From assembly GCF_000733935.1 (NCBI RefSeq), contig NZ_JPON01000001.1, forward strand, positions 248,001-312,000: a stretch of 64,000 nt of DNA, given 5' to 3'. Shown here piece by piece: positions 51,948-60,685 of the stretch. Below the pieces are notes generated by a model. It was not told the DNA's origin, searched no databases, and worked only from the letters and a program-made list of their open reading frames with translations. Position 1 is the first letter of the stretch; the number at the start of each line of letters is the position of its first letter. Made by a program: the position numbers and the translations under genes. Origin of the DNA: Methylomarinum vadi (GTDB lineage: Bacteria > Pseudomonadota > Gammaproteobacteria > Methylococcales > Methylomonadaceae).

Positions 51948-52147
51948 AATAACTTCCCGTAGGCTTTGCGCAGGTTCGGTAACTCGCTTGACAGGAGGCC
52001 GTGAATACATCCGTGTAGGCTTGACGGCGGCATCTGCCCGCCAGGGATGGTGGAAATGCGGATTTTGCAGGAGCAAAAAATCTGCCCTGCCGCCCACACC
52101 TGTCAATCAAGCCACCGATTCCTCTTCCGACATTTGGAGAAGTTATT
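51948..52147. repeat. Palindromic MITE-like repeat, copy 2
   Basis: This 200-bp element lies between lepA and lepB and is bounded by perfect 9-bp inverted ends (AATAACTTC at 51948-51956, GAAGTTATT at 52139-52147). An internal perfect inverted pair (TTGACAGG at 51988-51995, CCTGTCAA at 52099-52106) and further small stems between (TTTGC...GCAAA near 52065-52078) give a nested long hairpin. The core resembles copy 1 (330-455). It does not code. No clear target duplication is seen. As RNA it would form a large structure inside the lepA-lepB transcript. Confidence 0.65.
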
Positions 52148-52205
52148 TCATAGTTGTTTCTAAGTTTCTGATGGCTAGGTCTTTTTTTAATTAAAACGTT
52201 TTATC

Positions 52206-52982
52206 ATGGATTACGATTTTTCTTTTTTTCTGGTCGCCGCGACTTTCGTAACCGGCATTATTTGGGGGAGCTATCTTCTTTATCTAAAATTGTCGAAGCG
52301 ACAATACGAGGATGTTAAAGAGCCTTTAGTCATCGAATATGCGCGTTCTTTTTTTCCTATCGTTCTGATCGTCCTGCTGCTCCGGTCCTTCTTGGTAGAG
52401 CCGTTTAGGATTCCTTCCGGCTCGATGATGCCGACGTTATTGATTGGCGATTTTATTCTGGTCAATAAATTCAGTTATGGCATTCGTTTACCGGTATTAA
52501 ATACCAAGGTAATTGATATAGACGAACCGGAAAGGGGGGATATCGTGGTGTTTCGCTATCCCAAAGATCCCACGGTCGATTACATCAAGCGCGTGATTGG
52601 GCTGCCGGGAGATCGCATCGCTTATTACAATAAAAAGGTTTATGTTAACGGCAAGTTGGCGAAACAAGTGTCGCTGGGCCGTTACCAGGGTGTCGGGCAA
52701 GGTGCTAACATGAGCGGTGCAGAGCATTTGCTCGAGGATTTGCAGGGCGTCGAACACAGTATACTCATCAGCCGTGGCCTGCCATCGGTTGAAGGCGTGT
52801 ATGTCGTCCCCGCAGGCCACTATTTTGTGATGGGCGACAATCGGGACAATAGTAATGATAGTCGTTATTGGGGTACGGTTCCCGAACAGAACCTGGTGGG
52901 CAAGGCATTTTTTATCTGGATGAGCTGGGACTGGCAACATAAAGGGGTCGGCTTCGACCGCATTGGCACAATCCTTAAATAG
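52206..52982 (+). CDS. lepB: Signal peptidase I
   Basis: This 258-residue inner-membrane serine protease removes signal peptides from exported proteins. There are two N-terminal membrane segments (about 5-28 and 48-64). The catalytic serine is S73 in RIPSGSMMPTLLIGDF, and the general-base lysine K128 is in DYIKRVIGLPGD. Box E GDNRDNSNDSRYWG is complete. It is shorter than the E. coli enzyme (about 324), mainly in the periplasmic insertions. It follows lepA in the usual order, separated by the palindromic repeat. Confidence 0.96.
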   Translation: MDYDFSFFLVAATFVTGIIWGSYLLYLKLSKRQYEDVKEPLVIEYARSFFPIVLIVLLLRSFLVEPFRIPSGSMMPTLLIGDFILVNKFSYGIRLPVLNTKVIDIDEPERGDIVVFRYPKDPTVDYIKRVIGLPGDRIAYYNKKVYVNGKLAKQVSLGRYQGVGQGANMSGAEHLLEDLQGVEHSILISRGLPSVEGVYVVPAGHYFVMGDNRDNSNDSRYWGTVPEQNLVGKAFFIWMSWDWQHKGVGFDRIGTILK

Positions 52983-53023
52983 TCTATTCTTGTAAGTATT
53001 TAATGATTATTTTAGGAGCTATG

Positions 53024-53401
53024 ATGAAACAAAAGCCCAGCAGCCAGCGCGGTCTGACGATGATTTCCATCGCGATTATTCTGGCCTTGATAGCTTTTTT
53101 CACCCTGTTGATTTTAAAAATCGGGCCAATTTACTTGAACCACAGCAAGGTGGTGAATGCCCTGGAGGCATTAAAGGAAACGCCTGACGTTGAGAATAAA
53201 AGTAAACGTGAAATCGAAACATTATTATATAGACGTTTCGATATCAATTATGTCGAACATGTCGATAGTCGAGACATTAAGATCACGAAGTTGCCGAGCT
53301 ATCTGAAAATTGAAGTTGAATATGAGCGGGTGGAACCGATCTTCGGTAACCTGAGCGCCTTGGCCGAATTCCACGAAGTGATTGAAGTAGGTAACGAGTG
53401 A
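53024..53401 (+). CDS. DUF4845 family single-pass membrane protein
   Basis: These 125 residues have an N-terminal membrane helix preceded by SQRGLTMI, a prepilin-like motif (about 15-38, ISIAIILALIAFFTLLILKIG). A small periplasmic domain (YLNHSKVVNALEALKETPDV, RFDINYVEHVDSRDIKI, EVEYERVEPIFGNL) follows. The family is regularly encoded between lepB and rnc in Gammaproteobacteria; its role is not established. ATG 53024 has AGGAG at 5 nt; ATG 53021 would leave only 2 nt. It overlaps rnc by 4 bp. Confidence 0.85.
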   Translation: MKQKPSSQRGLTMISIAIILALIAFFTLLILKIGPIYLNHSKVVNALEALKETPDVENKSKREIETLLYRRFDINYVEHVDSRDIKITKLPSYLKIEVEYERVEPIFGNLSALAEFHEVIEVGNE

Positions 53402-54081
53402 TCAAAAAACCTGAACAACTCGCCAAAAGACTGGGTTTGACCTTCAAGCAACCGAACTTGTTCAGCATGGCCTTAACCCACCGCAGCATGGGGGCGAGAA
53501 ACAATGAAAGATTGGAATATCTGGGTGACTCGGTATTAGGTTTTGTGATTGCGGAACAGCTTTACGAAATGTTTCCCGAGGCGGGAGAGGGTGTTTTAAG
53601 CCGTTTGCGGGCCAGTCTGGTCAACCAAAATTCGTTGGCCGACCTGGCCAGGCAGCATAATGTCGGGGATTATTTGATTTTGGGATCGGGCGAATTGAAG
53701 AGTGGCGGCTTCCGCCGGGATTCGATTCTTTCCGATGCGATGGAAGCAATCATGGGGGCTATCTTAAAGGACCAAGGCATCAATGCCTGTCGGAGCTGGA
53801 TTTTGGAGTTGTTTGCCGAAAAATTGTCCGAATTAAGTGCTGACAATTGGACCAAGGATCCTAAGACTCAATTACAAGAGCTGATGCAGGCCAAACAATT
53901 GGAATTACCCGTCTATGAGCTGGTCAGCCAATCCGGTGCCGCGCATGCTCAAATATTTAAAGTCAGCTGTAGTGTCGAGTTGGTCGACCAAGTCTGTACG
54001 GCGGAAGGGGGCTCGAGAAAAAAGGCGGAACAGGCCGCCGCCGAAAAAATGTTGAATCTGTTGCAGAGTAAAAGTAAATGA
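53398..54081 (+). CDS. rnc: Ribonuclease III
   Basis: This 227-residue endonuclease cuts double-stranded RNA in rRNA processing and mRNA control. The RNase III signature NERLEYLGDSVLGFVIAEQL (about 35-54), the catalytic ILSDAMEAIMGAI segment and the C-terminal double-stranded RNA-binding domain (DPKTQLQELMQAK through GGSRKKAEQAAAEKML) are present. The start is GTG 53398, overlapping the DUF4845 stop. Its stop overlaps era by 4 bp. Confidence 0.97.
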   Translation: MIKKPEQLAKRLGLTFKQPNLFSMALTHRSMGARNNERLEYLGDSVLGFVIAEQLYEMFPEAGEGVLSRLRASLVNQNSLADLARQHNVGDYLILGSGELKSGGFRRDSILSDAMEAIMGAILKDQGINACRSWILELFAEKLSELSADNWTKDPKTQLQELMQAKQLELPVYELVSQSGAAHAQIFKVSCSVELVDQVCTAEGGSRKKAEQAAAEKMLNLLQSKSK

Positions 54082-54965
54082 AATGTGGTTATGTGGCGAT
54101 AATTGGTAGGCCTAATGTCGGAAAATCTACCTTGATGAATCACATACTGGGGCAGAAAATCAGTATCACTTCGAGAAAACCGCAAACGACGCGGCATCGA
54201 ATTCTGGGAATCAATACTACCGAAGCCGGCCAAGTAATTTACATGGATACGCCGGGCATGCATCAGGACGAGAAAAAAGCGCTAAACCGTTATTTAAATA
54301 GAACTGCCGATACCACGTTACTTGGGGTTGATGTTGTGGTTTGGCTGATCGACGGCCTGGCATGGCATGAATACGACGAACAGATCTTTAAGAAGTTGAG
54401 GCATGCCGGGTTACCGGTAATATTGGTGGTCAATAAGGTCGATAAGATTGAAGACAAGGAAAAAATTCTGACATTTTTCGCCGAAGCGCGCGACCGCTAT
54501 CCCTTCGAGCAAATGATCCCGGTTTCGGCTTTAAAAGGGTTTAATCTCGATAATCTGCAGCGAGCGATACTGGATTTACTGCCGGAAGGCGGTTTGATCT
54601 ATCCTGAAGAACAAATTACCGATCGTCCCGAACGTTTTTTGGCGGCGGAAATTATCCGGGAAAAGCTGACTCGCAGGCTCGGGGATGAATTGCCTTACGC
54701 GATCACAGTAGAGATCGAGCATTATCAAGAATTACCCAATATTACCAAGATCTACGCAGTGATTTGGGTTGAGCGTAGCACGCAAAAGAATATCGTTATC
54801 GGTAAGCAGGGGGAGATGTTGAAGAAAATCGGTTCCGATGCCAGGGCCGATATACAACAGCTCATTGATCAAAAAGTCTATCTCCAGCTTTGGGTTAAAG
54901 TGAAAAAAGGTTGGTCAAATAGCGAGCGTTCCCTCCAAAGCCTAGGCTTTATTGATACTGAATAG
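54078..54965 (+). CDS. era: GTPase Era
   Basis: This 295-residue GTPase binds the 3' end of 16S rRNA during 30S maturation. It shows G1 GRPNVGKST, G3 DTPGMH, G4 NKVD, and a C-terminal KH domain with IVIGKQGEMLKKIGSDARADI. Translation is coupled to rnc by a 4-bp overlap, as in E. coli (rnc-era-recO). The recO start follows 11 bp later. Confidence 0.97.
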   Translation: MKCGYVAIIGRPNVGKSTLMNHILGQKISITSRKPQTTRHRILGINTTEAGQVIYMDTPGMHQDEKKALNRYLNRTADTTLLGVDVVVWLIDGLAWHEYDEQIFKKLRHAGLPVILVVNKVDKIEDKEKILTFFAEARDRYPFEQMIPVSALKGFNLDNLQRAILDLLPEGGLIYPEEQITDRPERFLAAEIIREKLTRRLGDELPYAITVEIEHYQELPNITKIYAVIWVERSTQKNIVIGKQGEMLKKIGSDARADIQQLIDQKVYLQLWVKVKKGWSNSERSLQSLGFIDTE

Positions 54966-54976
54966 TAATCGACGCG

Positions 54977-55687
54977 ATGAATGATAGGGTCGTTCTCTTG
55001 CAGCCGGCATTCATTTTGCAGCACAGAAAATATCGGGAAAGCAGTCTCATTATGGATGTGTTGACGCATGATTATGGTGTAGTAACGATTCTTGCCAAAG
55101 GCGTTAGAAAAAAGAAATCGGCTTTCGCCGGGGTGCTGATGCCCTTTTCGGAATTACGCTTATCCTTCCAGGGTAAGAGCGATCTGAAAGTAATGACGGC
55201 TGTGGAGCTGATGAATCAGCGGGCAGCGTTACAGGGTGTCGCTCTGTTTTGCGGCTTTTATGCCAATGAATTGGTTTGCCATTTCTTGCATAAATATGAC
55301 CCGCATCCCGAGGTTTATTGCCTTTATAGGCATTGTTTGCAGCAGCTAATGAATGCAACGGATGTTGAACAAACCTTGCGTTTCTTCGAACTGAAACTAT
55401 TGGCATTCGCAGGTTATGCATTAACCTTGACTCATGATACTAAACACGATGTCCCGGTACGACCTGGCGGGCGGTATATCTTTGAGAAAGGAGTTGGCAT
55501 AACTGCCAATCAAGAGGGTTATATCGATGGGACAACCTTGTTGGCATTAGCGGAAAAGGGTAAGTTGAATCGACAAGCGTTGTTTGAAGCTAAACGTCTG
55601 ATGAGACAGGTACTCGACGACCAATTGCAGGGAAGGGTTTTAAAAAGCCGCACAGTACTGGCAAAAGTTATCAAACAACTGCAATGA
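54977..55687 (+). CDS. recO: DNA repair protein RecO
   Basis: This 236-residue recombination mediator anneals single strands and helps load RecA at gaps. The N-terminal OB fold (LQPAFILQHRKYRESSLIMDVLTHDYGVV, AKGVRKKKSAFAGVLMPF) precedes a helical domain (LFCGFYANELVCHFLHKYDPHPEVY, FELKLLAFAGYALTL). Zinc-ligand cysteines of some RecO proteins are absent, as is usual in Gammaproteobacteria. Confidence 0.94.
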   Translation: MNDRVVLLQPAFILQHRKYRESSLIMDVLTHDYGVVTILAKGVRKKKSAFAGVLMPFSELRLSFQGKSDLKVMTAVELMNQRAALQGVALFCGFYANELVCHFLHKYDPHPEVYCLYRHCLQQLMNATDVEQTLRFFELKLLAFAGYALTLTHDTKHDVPVRPGGRYIFEKGVGITANQEGYIDGTTLLALAEKGKLNRQALFEAKRLMRQVLDDQLQGRVLKSRTVLAKVIKQLQ

Positions 55688-55825
55688 TTTTATGTCGTGT
55701 GTTGATTTGTCGCATCGCCGCCTTCATGTGAACAAGATGCGTTGCTTGCCGCACGGATGTTGTGATGGAACAATTCTGAATCGGATGTTTGGGATAAACA
55801 AATTTAACGAGCGGATTTTAAGTCA

Positions 55826-56569
55826 ATGGAAAAACTACCAATTTTATTAGGCGTTAATATCGATCATATCGCGACATTGCGTCAAGCGCGCGGTACCCAA
55901 TTTCCTGAACCGATTCAAGCGGCCTTATTGGCTGAACAGGCCGGTGCAGATGGTATCACCGCGCATTTACGTGAAGACAGACGACATATCCAGGATCGTG
56001 ATATTTACCTGCTCAAACAAATGATGCATACGCGGTTAAATCTGGAAATGGCGGTAACGGATGAGATGATCGCTATTGCAACCGAAGTTAAGCCATTTGC
56101 TTGTTGCCTAGTGCCGGAAAAGCGTGAGGAATTGACGACGGAAGGCGGTCTGGATGTGGCAGCTTCCCCATCGCGCATGCGCGAAGCATGTGCCGAGCTG
56201 GCGGCTGCCGGTGTCGAGGTGTCTTTGTTTATAGACCCGGAAAAGCAGCAAATCGATGCGGCCTTGGCGGCTGGAGTTCCGGTCGTGGAATTGCACACCG
56301 GATGTTATGCCGATGCGGAAAGCAAAGCGCTTCAGATGCAGGAGTTGCGGCGCCTACAAGAAGCCGCCGAATATGCGCATCGCAATGGCTTACAAGTCAA
56401 TGCCGGCCATGGACTTAATTATTATAATGTTGAAGCTATTTGCCGAATACCCCAAATTGTCGAGTTGAACATTGGGCATTCGATAGTGGCCCAGGCTGTG
56501 TTCTCAGGGCTCACAAGTGCTGTGAGGGATTTAAAAGCCTTGATGAGACAAGCGAGGCATCATTACTGA
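55826..56569 (+). CDS. pdxJ: Pyridoxine 5'-phosphate synthase
   Basis: This 247-residue TIM-barrel enzyme condenses deoxyxylulose phosphate with aminoacetone phosphate to pyridoxine phosphate, the DXP-dependent vitamin B6 route. Landmarks are [17 protein letters not shown] (early), [19 protein letters not shown], the catalytic Glu in [34 protein letters not shown] and [11 protein letters not shown]. The usual recO-pdxJ order is kept with a 138-bp gap in which nothing else is seen. The deoxyxylulose substrate links it to the MEP pathway genes upstream. Confidence 0.97.
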   Translation: MEKLPILLGVNIDHIATLRQARGTQFPEPIQAALLAEQAGADGITAHLREDRRHIQDRDIYLLKQMMHTRLNLEMAVTDEMIAIATEVKPFACCLVPEKREELTTEGGLDVAASPSRMREACAELAAAGVEVSLFIDPEKQQIDAALAAGVPVVELHTGCYADAESKALQMQELRRLQEAAEYAHRNGLQVNAGHGLNYYNVEAICRIPQIVELNIGHSIVAQAVFSGLTSAVRDLKALMRQARHHY

Positions 56570-56570
56570 T

Positions 56571-57311
56571 GTGGTTGAGCTCCAATTCTGCCAGTTAAGC
56601 ACCGCGGGTGACCGCAGAATCAATCAAGACTGCATGGCTGCACGGGTGTGTCCCGACTATGCGTTATTCATGGTAGCGGATGGGTTGGGTGGACATCATG
56701 CTGGCGAAAGGGCCTCAAGATTTCTCTGCCGGGGTATTTTTTCGTTACTGGAAAAATACCAACCGATGATTAGCGGTAATCCCGAACGAACATTCAGCAA
56801 ATGGATTGAAGAGGCCATTACTGAAATGCGACGGCAGTTTGCTGACGATCCGATGGCGGATAAGGCGTATACCACCTGTGCGATCCTTTATCTGGACAAT
56901 AGCAAAACGGTAACTGCGCATTGTGGCGATACGCGAATTTACCGGTTAAATAGGGAGCGGGTTTTGTGGCGCACCCGGGATCATTCGTTGATTCAGCAGA
57001 TGCTTGATGAAGGCCTGTTAAGCGAAAGAGAAATGGGAGTGCATCCGGAGCAAAACCAGCTAACTCGTAGTATCGGTGTTCTCTATCAACATAAGGCTGA
57101 TATCGCTGTTCATCCGGCGATGGAAAAAGATGAAACCTTTATCTTATGCAGTGACGGTTTTTGGGAATTTATTAAAGAAAATGAGATCATCGGTTTGGCA
57201 CAAAAGGAAGTCGATGAGCAGGCTCTAAAAAAATATGTCAAATTAATGGCGTTTAGGGCGGGAGGAAAAAGCGATAATATCACCGTACAGATGGTAAAAG
57301 CGCGTTCCTGA
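56571..57311 (+). CDS. PP2C-family serine/threonine phosphatase
   Basis: This 246-residue soluble metal-dependent phosphatase has motifs RRINQDCMAA (first metal Asp), MVADGLGGHHAGE, AYTTCAILYLD, HCGDTRIYRL, RDHSLIQQML, LCSDGFWEFI and GGKSDNITV, covering the PP2C metal centre. This is the Stp1/PstP-like bacterial type that reverses Ser/Thr kinase action. The start is GTG 56571, 1 bp after pdxJ, so it is probably co-translated. No kinase gene is in the window. Such phosphatases often pair with FHA/kinase or type VI secretion loci, but nothing here shows that. Confidence 0.88.
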   Translation: MVELQFCQLSTAGDRRINQDCMAARVCPDYALFMVADGLGGHHAGERASRFLCRGIFSLLEKYQPMISGNPERTFSKWIEEAITEMRRQFADDPMADKAYTTCAILYLDNSKTVTAHCGDTRIYRLNRERVLWRTRDHSLIQQMLDEGLLSEREMGVHPEQNQLTRSIGVLYQHKADIAVHPAMEKDETFILCSDGFWEFIKENEIIGLAQKEVDEQALKKYVKLMAFRAGGKSDNITVQMVKARS

Positions 57312-57341
57312 AATACGAAAAAAATATGGTCAATTCCGAGA

Positions 57342-57364
57342 GGGCTCAATGTGTAACTGAGCCC
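57342..57364. terminator. Hairpin between convergent genes
   Basis: A perfect 7-bp stem GGGCTCA / TGAGCCC with a 9-nt loop lies between the PP2C gene and the sigma54 activator, which converge. The T-tract is weak. It is probably a shared 3'-end structure. Confidence 0.5.
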
Positions 57365-57406
57365 CATTTGTAAAATCGTATTGCCCGAATCATGGCATTT
57401 TATTGA

Positions 57407-58366
57407 CTATTGTGTAGCGAGTCCGTGTTTTTGAATCCGGTAAAGCAAAGTGTCTCGGGATATTCCCAGAAGACGAGCCGATTTGCTGCGATTTCCCTTG
57501 GTTCTGATCAATGCCTGATGAATCATATTGGCTTCTAAAGCATCCAACTGCAAGCCATATTCGGGTAGCTTGAATTCGGCGGCGAAATCATCCTGGGCGA
57601 CGCTTTCACTAAATTCGTGTGGGAGATTTTCCGGTTCTATGATTTTTCCGGCAAGCAAAATACTTAGTCTTTCGCACAAGTTGCGAAGTTCTCTTATATT
57701 ACCCGGCCATTGGTAAGAGCGTAATTTTTTCAGGGTTTGTTTGCTGAATTTTGGCGGCTGTAAAGAATGTTCTTCAGCAAAATGCTTGAAGAAATGTTTA
57801 GCTAAAGCTTCAATATCTTCGGTGCGTTCCTTCAATGAAGGCAATTCTAATGGTACAACATTGAGCCTGAAGTATAAATCTTGGCGAAATTCGCCGCTTT
57901 CGATTTGTTTGAGCAGATCGGTATTAGTCGCGGCAATTACGCGAACATTTACTTTATAAGGTTTTGTCTCACCAACCGCCAGGCATTCACCTGACTCGAG
58001 AAAGCGCAACAGCTTTGCCTGAATCGATAAAGGCAATGAGTTGACTTCGTCCAAAAATAAGGTTCCACCGTCAGCCGCTTGGAATAAGCCTAGTTTATTT
58101 CCCACGGCGCCAGTGAAGGCCCCTTTTTTGTGTCCAAAAAGTTCAGATTCGACTAATCCCTCGGGCAATGCCGCGCAATTTAATGTGATGAACGGTTTGT
58201 CCGACCTTGAGCTTTCGCGTTGAATAGCGCGAGCCAGGACTTCCTTTCCAGTACCGGTTTCACCTTTAATGAGCACAGTAACATCGGTGGATGCGACAAC
58301 TTTAGCGCTGCGCAACATCGACTCAAATGCTGGAGAATGACCAATAATAGAATTGAAATGATCCAC
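57407..58366 (-). CDS. Sigma54-dependent transcriptional activator without receiver domain
   Basis: This 319-residue protein consists of the AAA+ domain and a Fis-type DNA-binding domain only. Walker A is GETGTGKEV (about 35-43), the sigma54-contacting loop GAFTGA is intact (about 84-89), Walker B is LFLDEVNSLP, and the C-terminal helix-turn-helix is RSKSARLLGISRDTLLYRIQK (about 295-314). It lacks the N-terminal receiver, GAF or PAS sensor that usually controls such activators (compare PspF, regulated in trans). It therefore may be constitutively active or controlled by a partner. Its target genes are unknown. Confidence 0.88.
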   Translation of the reverse strand: MDHFNSIIGHSPAFESMLRSAKVVASTDVTVLIKGETGTGKEVLARAIQRESSRSDKPFITLNCAALPEGLVESELFGHKKGAFTGAVGNKLGLFQAADGGTLFLDEVNSLPLSIQAKLLRFLESGECLAVGETKPYKVNVRVIAATNTDLLKQIESGEFRQDLYFRLNVVPLELPSLKERTEDIEALAKHFFKHFAEEHSLQPPKFSKQTLKKLRSYQWPGNIRELRNLCERLSILLAGKIIEPENLPHEFSESVAQDDFAAEFKLPEYGLQLDALEANMIHQALIRTKGNRSKSARLLGISRDTLLYRIQKHGLATQ

Positions 58367-58382
58367 AAAAAACCTCTTTACG

Positions 58383-59099
58383 TTAAAAATGTTGTAAACG
58401 CATGGGGTAGAGCCAAGGGAATGCAGCCATTATCGCTAGAAATATAAACATTACGCCGATAATTTGTTTAAAGCGCTGCATTCGGGACAATTTTGCCAAA
58501 TTCTCGGTCATTATACCGACACCCAACACGGCAGGTAAAGTCCCTAACCCAAAAGCCAGCATGGTAAGGGCGCTACGAACGATATCCCCGGTCGTTGCCG
58601 CAAGGGCTAAAGATGTATATACCAAGCCGCATGGCAGCCATCCCCAGACCATACCAAACATGAAGGCTTGTGGTTTTGTTTTAACCGGAATCAAACGTCT
58701 GCCGTAGGGCTCTATTAATTTCCAGAATCGGGACCCTGCTTTTTCAATATAGGCTAATCTTGGAAACCACCCGCCTATATATAACCCTGCGCCAGTCATG
58801 AATAATGCGGATAGGATCTGCAAAACTCTATGTCCTTGGCTCTCGCCGAAGGGAATAGTGAAAAAAAATTGAAAGATTCCTACTAGGCAGCCGGCTATGA
58901 CGTAGCTAAATATACGACCAATATTGTAGTTAAGTAAAAATGGAAAAAGACGGCTTTTATTATTTCGAATTTCCGGACTGAGACTGAGCGTTAAGCTTCC
59001 TATAATCGATCCACACATGCCTAAACAATGAAAACTGCTGAAGAGGCCCATTGCAAAGGCAAAAACATATGATGTGCTAAAGGTTAGTTCGTAAGCCAT
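58383..59099 (-). CDS. TauE/SafE-like (DsbD/CcdA-fold) membrane protein
   Basis: This 238-residue protein has about six hydrophobic helices. Paired-cysteine motifs in helices (FHCLGMCGSIIGSL near residue 25; GWLPCGLVYTSLA near residue 155) define the sulfite-exporter TauE/SafE family members related to CcdA/DsbD-type thiol or copper transporters found near cytochrome oxidase assembly genes. A loop RRLIPVKTKPQAFMFGM lies between the two halves. It is encoded 16 bp upstream, in transcription order, of the sigma54 activator, so the two may be co-transcribed. Exact substrate unknown. Confidence 0.8.
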   Translation of the reverse strand: MAYELTFSTSYVFAFAMGLFSSFHCLGMCGSIIGSLTLSLSPEIRNNKSRLFPFLLNYNIGRIFSYVIAGCLVGIFQFFFTIPFGESQGHRVLQILSALFMTGAGLYIGGWFPRLAYIEKAGSRFWKLIEPYGRRLIPVKTKPQAFMFGMVWGWLPCGLVYTSLALAATTGDIVRSALTMLAFGLGTLPAVLGVGIMTENLAKLSRMQRFKQIIGVMFIFLAIMAAFPWLYPMRLQHF

Positions 59100-59339
59100 G
59101 CGCGCACATTATCATAGTTATGGAAAAATGATGAAGCAATTATTGAGCTAAACGAAAAAAATAAGGCATATGACGCAAAACAAATGCTTTAAATAACATA
59201 GCTCAATTATTTTGTCATGTTGCTTCTTTTTTAAGTTTTTGTTGTTTAAAAGCAAATAATCGATGGTCTGTAATAAGCTTGATAATTGAAGATGGTTGAA
59301 TTTATATAGAGGGATGCTTCCTGAGAAACCAAAATCAAT

Positions 59340-60442
59340 TTGGCAGTTACTGCTGGCATGGTAATGTCGGTTCAGGTGCTTGCAGAGCATCAGGAATGAA
59401 GGATGCCGCGTCTTTGTTGGCTCGTGTTCCGGGCGCCAATGTGAAACGTAATGGTTCTTTGACTGGTCTTGTTGCGTATCGAGGGATGTGTGGCAATCGC
59501 ATCAATATTTCTGTCAATGGTTTAAACATGAAAGAAGTCGAGCCAAACAGTATGGATCCACCGTTAAGCCATATTCCGGGCGCATTAACCGGGTCGCTGA
59601 AGTAGCATCGCGCCAGTAAGTAGCGGCATCGGCACCATCGGCTGTGCAATGAAAGTTGAGTCTCGTAAGGGGAGTTTGCGGAAGGGGATGGTATCGAAAC
59701 TAACGGTGTTGCATCCATGGGTTTCAGTTCGGTCGAAGATGGGCGTTACGGCGTTTTACTTGGGGCTGGTGCGACTAAAACCATAAGGCGTATTTAAGCG
59801 GCTACCAGGAACGGGGGTGCGATTACCGGATCCGACAAAGGCAGGAACAAGTGTCGGTTGAATATGATAGAAATGCCTTTGCTGCGGGTAATGGCTATCA
59901 ACGCGATGGTCATGAATTCAGTATCAATTACAGCAATAAGAATTCCGGTCATGCTGGCACTCCTTCGTTACCCATGGATATCGTCTATGTTAGAGTTGGC
60001 TTGTATGATGCCAATTATGTTGGGATATGGGTAATGGCGGTAAATTGAAGGCTAATGTTTCACTGCCAAAAAAAAGCGGCATTGGATGGATAGCAACACG
60101 ATGCATAATAATGTAACCCAAATGGCAATTCTGACAGAGGTGGAAGCTGGCGGTATCGATCTCGCATATTCGTTTGCTTTGTTCGACGGTGAAATGGAAA
60201 TCGGTGTATATGAAGATAAGGCAAACCACGATGCGGTTTTGTTAATGTCTATGATGAGCATTTTATGTCAAGGTATCGTCATCGGACTCGTTATTGAAAA
60301 CGTCCTGGGCACCAAACATTACGATCATTTGAATGGTTTGAGCGAGGTGGATCCAATGACTCTGGCGAATGTGGCGAATCCGACTCAGCGAGTAGGCTCT
60401 CCCGGGCGTAATGTTTATGCAACTTTAAGTTATAACCGCTAA
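59340..60442 (+). pseudogene. TonB-dependent receptor, decayed
   Basis: Recognisable receptor pieces lie in order but in different frames. A signal-peptide remnant (LAVTAGMVMSVQVLAE, 59340-59399) joins directly to a plug-domain piece (59396-59605: DAASLLARVPGANVKRNGS, YRGMCGNRINISVNGLNM). Then come a frameshifted stretch (59606-59850: SSGIGTIG, GFSSVEDGRYG), a barrel piece (59851-60048: AAGNGYQRDGHEFSINYSN) and a piece (60086-60442) ending in PGRNVYATLSYNR, a typical last beta strand. Most of the barrel is missing. Several frameshifts plus a large deletion show a dead gene rather than a sequencing slip. Upstream, 59100-59339 is AT-rich with nothing recognisable. Confidence 0.8.
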
Positions 60443-60501
60443 CGCATGTGATGTTTACGCGGACGAATCGGCCGCGCTTTTCTAATTTTCGATAAAAAGT
60501 G

Positions 60502-60530
60502 TTGCAATATAAATAAAGAGCTGAAATAAT
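60502..60530 (+). promoter_or_regulatory. Promoter of tRNA-Val
   Basis: TTGCAA (-35) and AATAAT (-10) are separated by 17 bp. The expected start site lies about 15 bp before the mature tRNA. Confidence 0.6.
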
Positions 60531-60553
60531 AAGCAGCTCGAACGGTAGACGAC

Positions 60554-60630
60554 AGGCGCGTAGCTCAGTTGGTTAGAGCACCACCTTGACATGGTGGGGG
60601 TCGGTGGTTCGAATCCACTCGCGCCTACCA
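60554..60630 (+). tRNA. tRNA-Val (anticodon GAC)
   Basis: The 77-nt cloverleaf has a 7-bp acceptor stem AGGCGCG / CGCGCCT, discriminator A and encoded CCA. The D arm is GCTCAGTTGGTTAGAGC, the anticodon stem CCACC / GGTGG with loop TTGACAT (anticodon GAC), and the T arm GGTGG-TTCGAAT-CCACT. It stands alone between the receptor pseudogene and thrS, with its own promoter and terminator. Confidence 0.97.
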
Positions 60631-60642
60631 AGAATATATATG

Positions 60643-60669
60643 AAAGCATCCTTAGTGATGCTTTTTTTT
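60643..60669 (+). terminator. Terminator after tRNA-Val
   Basis: The stem AAAGCATC / GATGCTTT has a 6-nt loop and runs into eight T residues. It ends 16 bp before the thrS ATG, so it could also influence thrS expression. Confidence 0.85.
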
Positions 60670-60685
60670 ATTGTGGAAAAGAAAA

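Noticed and set aside
59340..60442. Several separate small genes in the receptor region
   Set aside because: The pieces match consecutive parts of one receptor in different frames; they are remnants, not genes.
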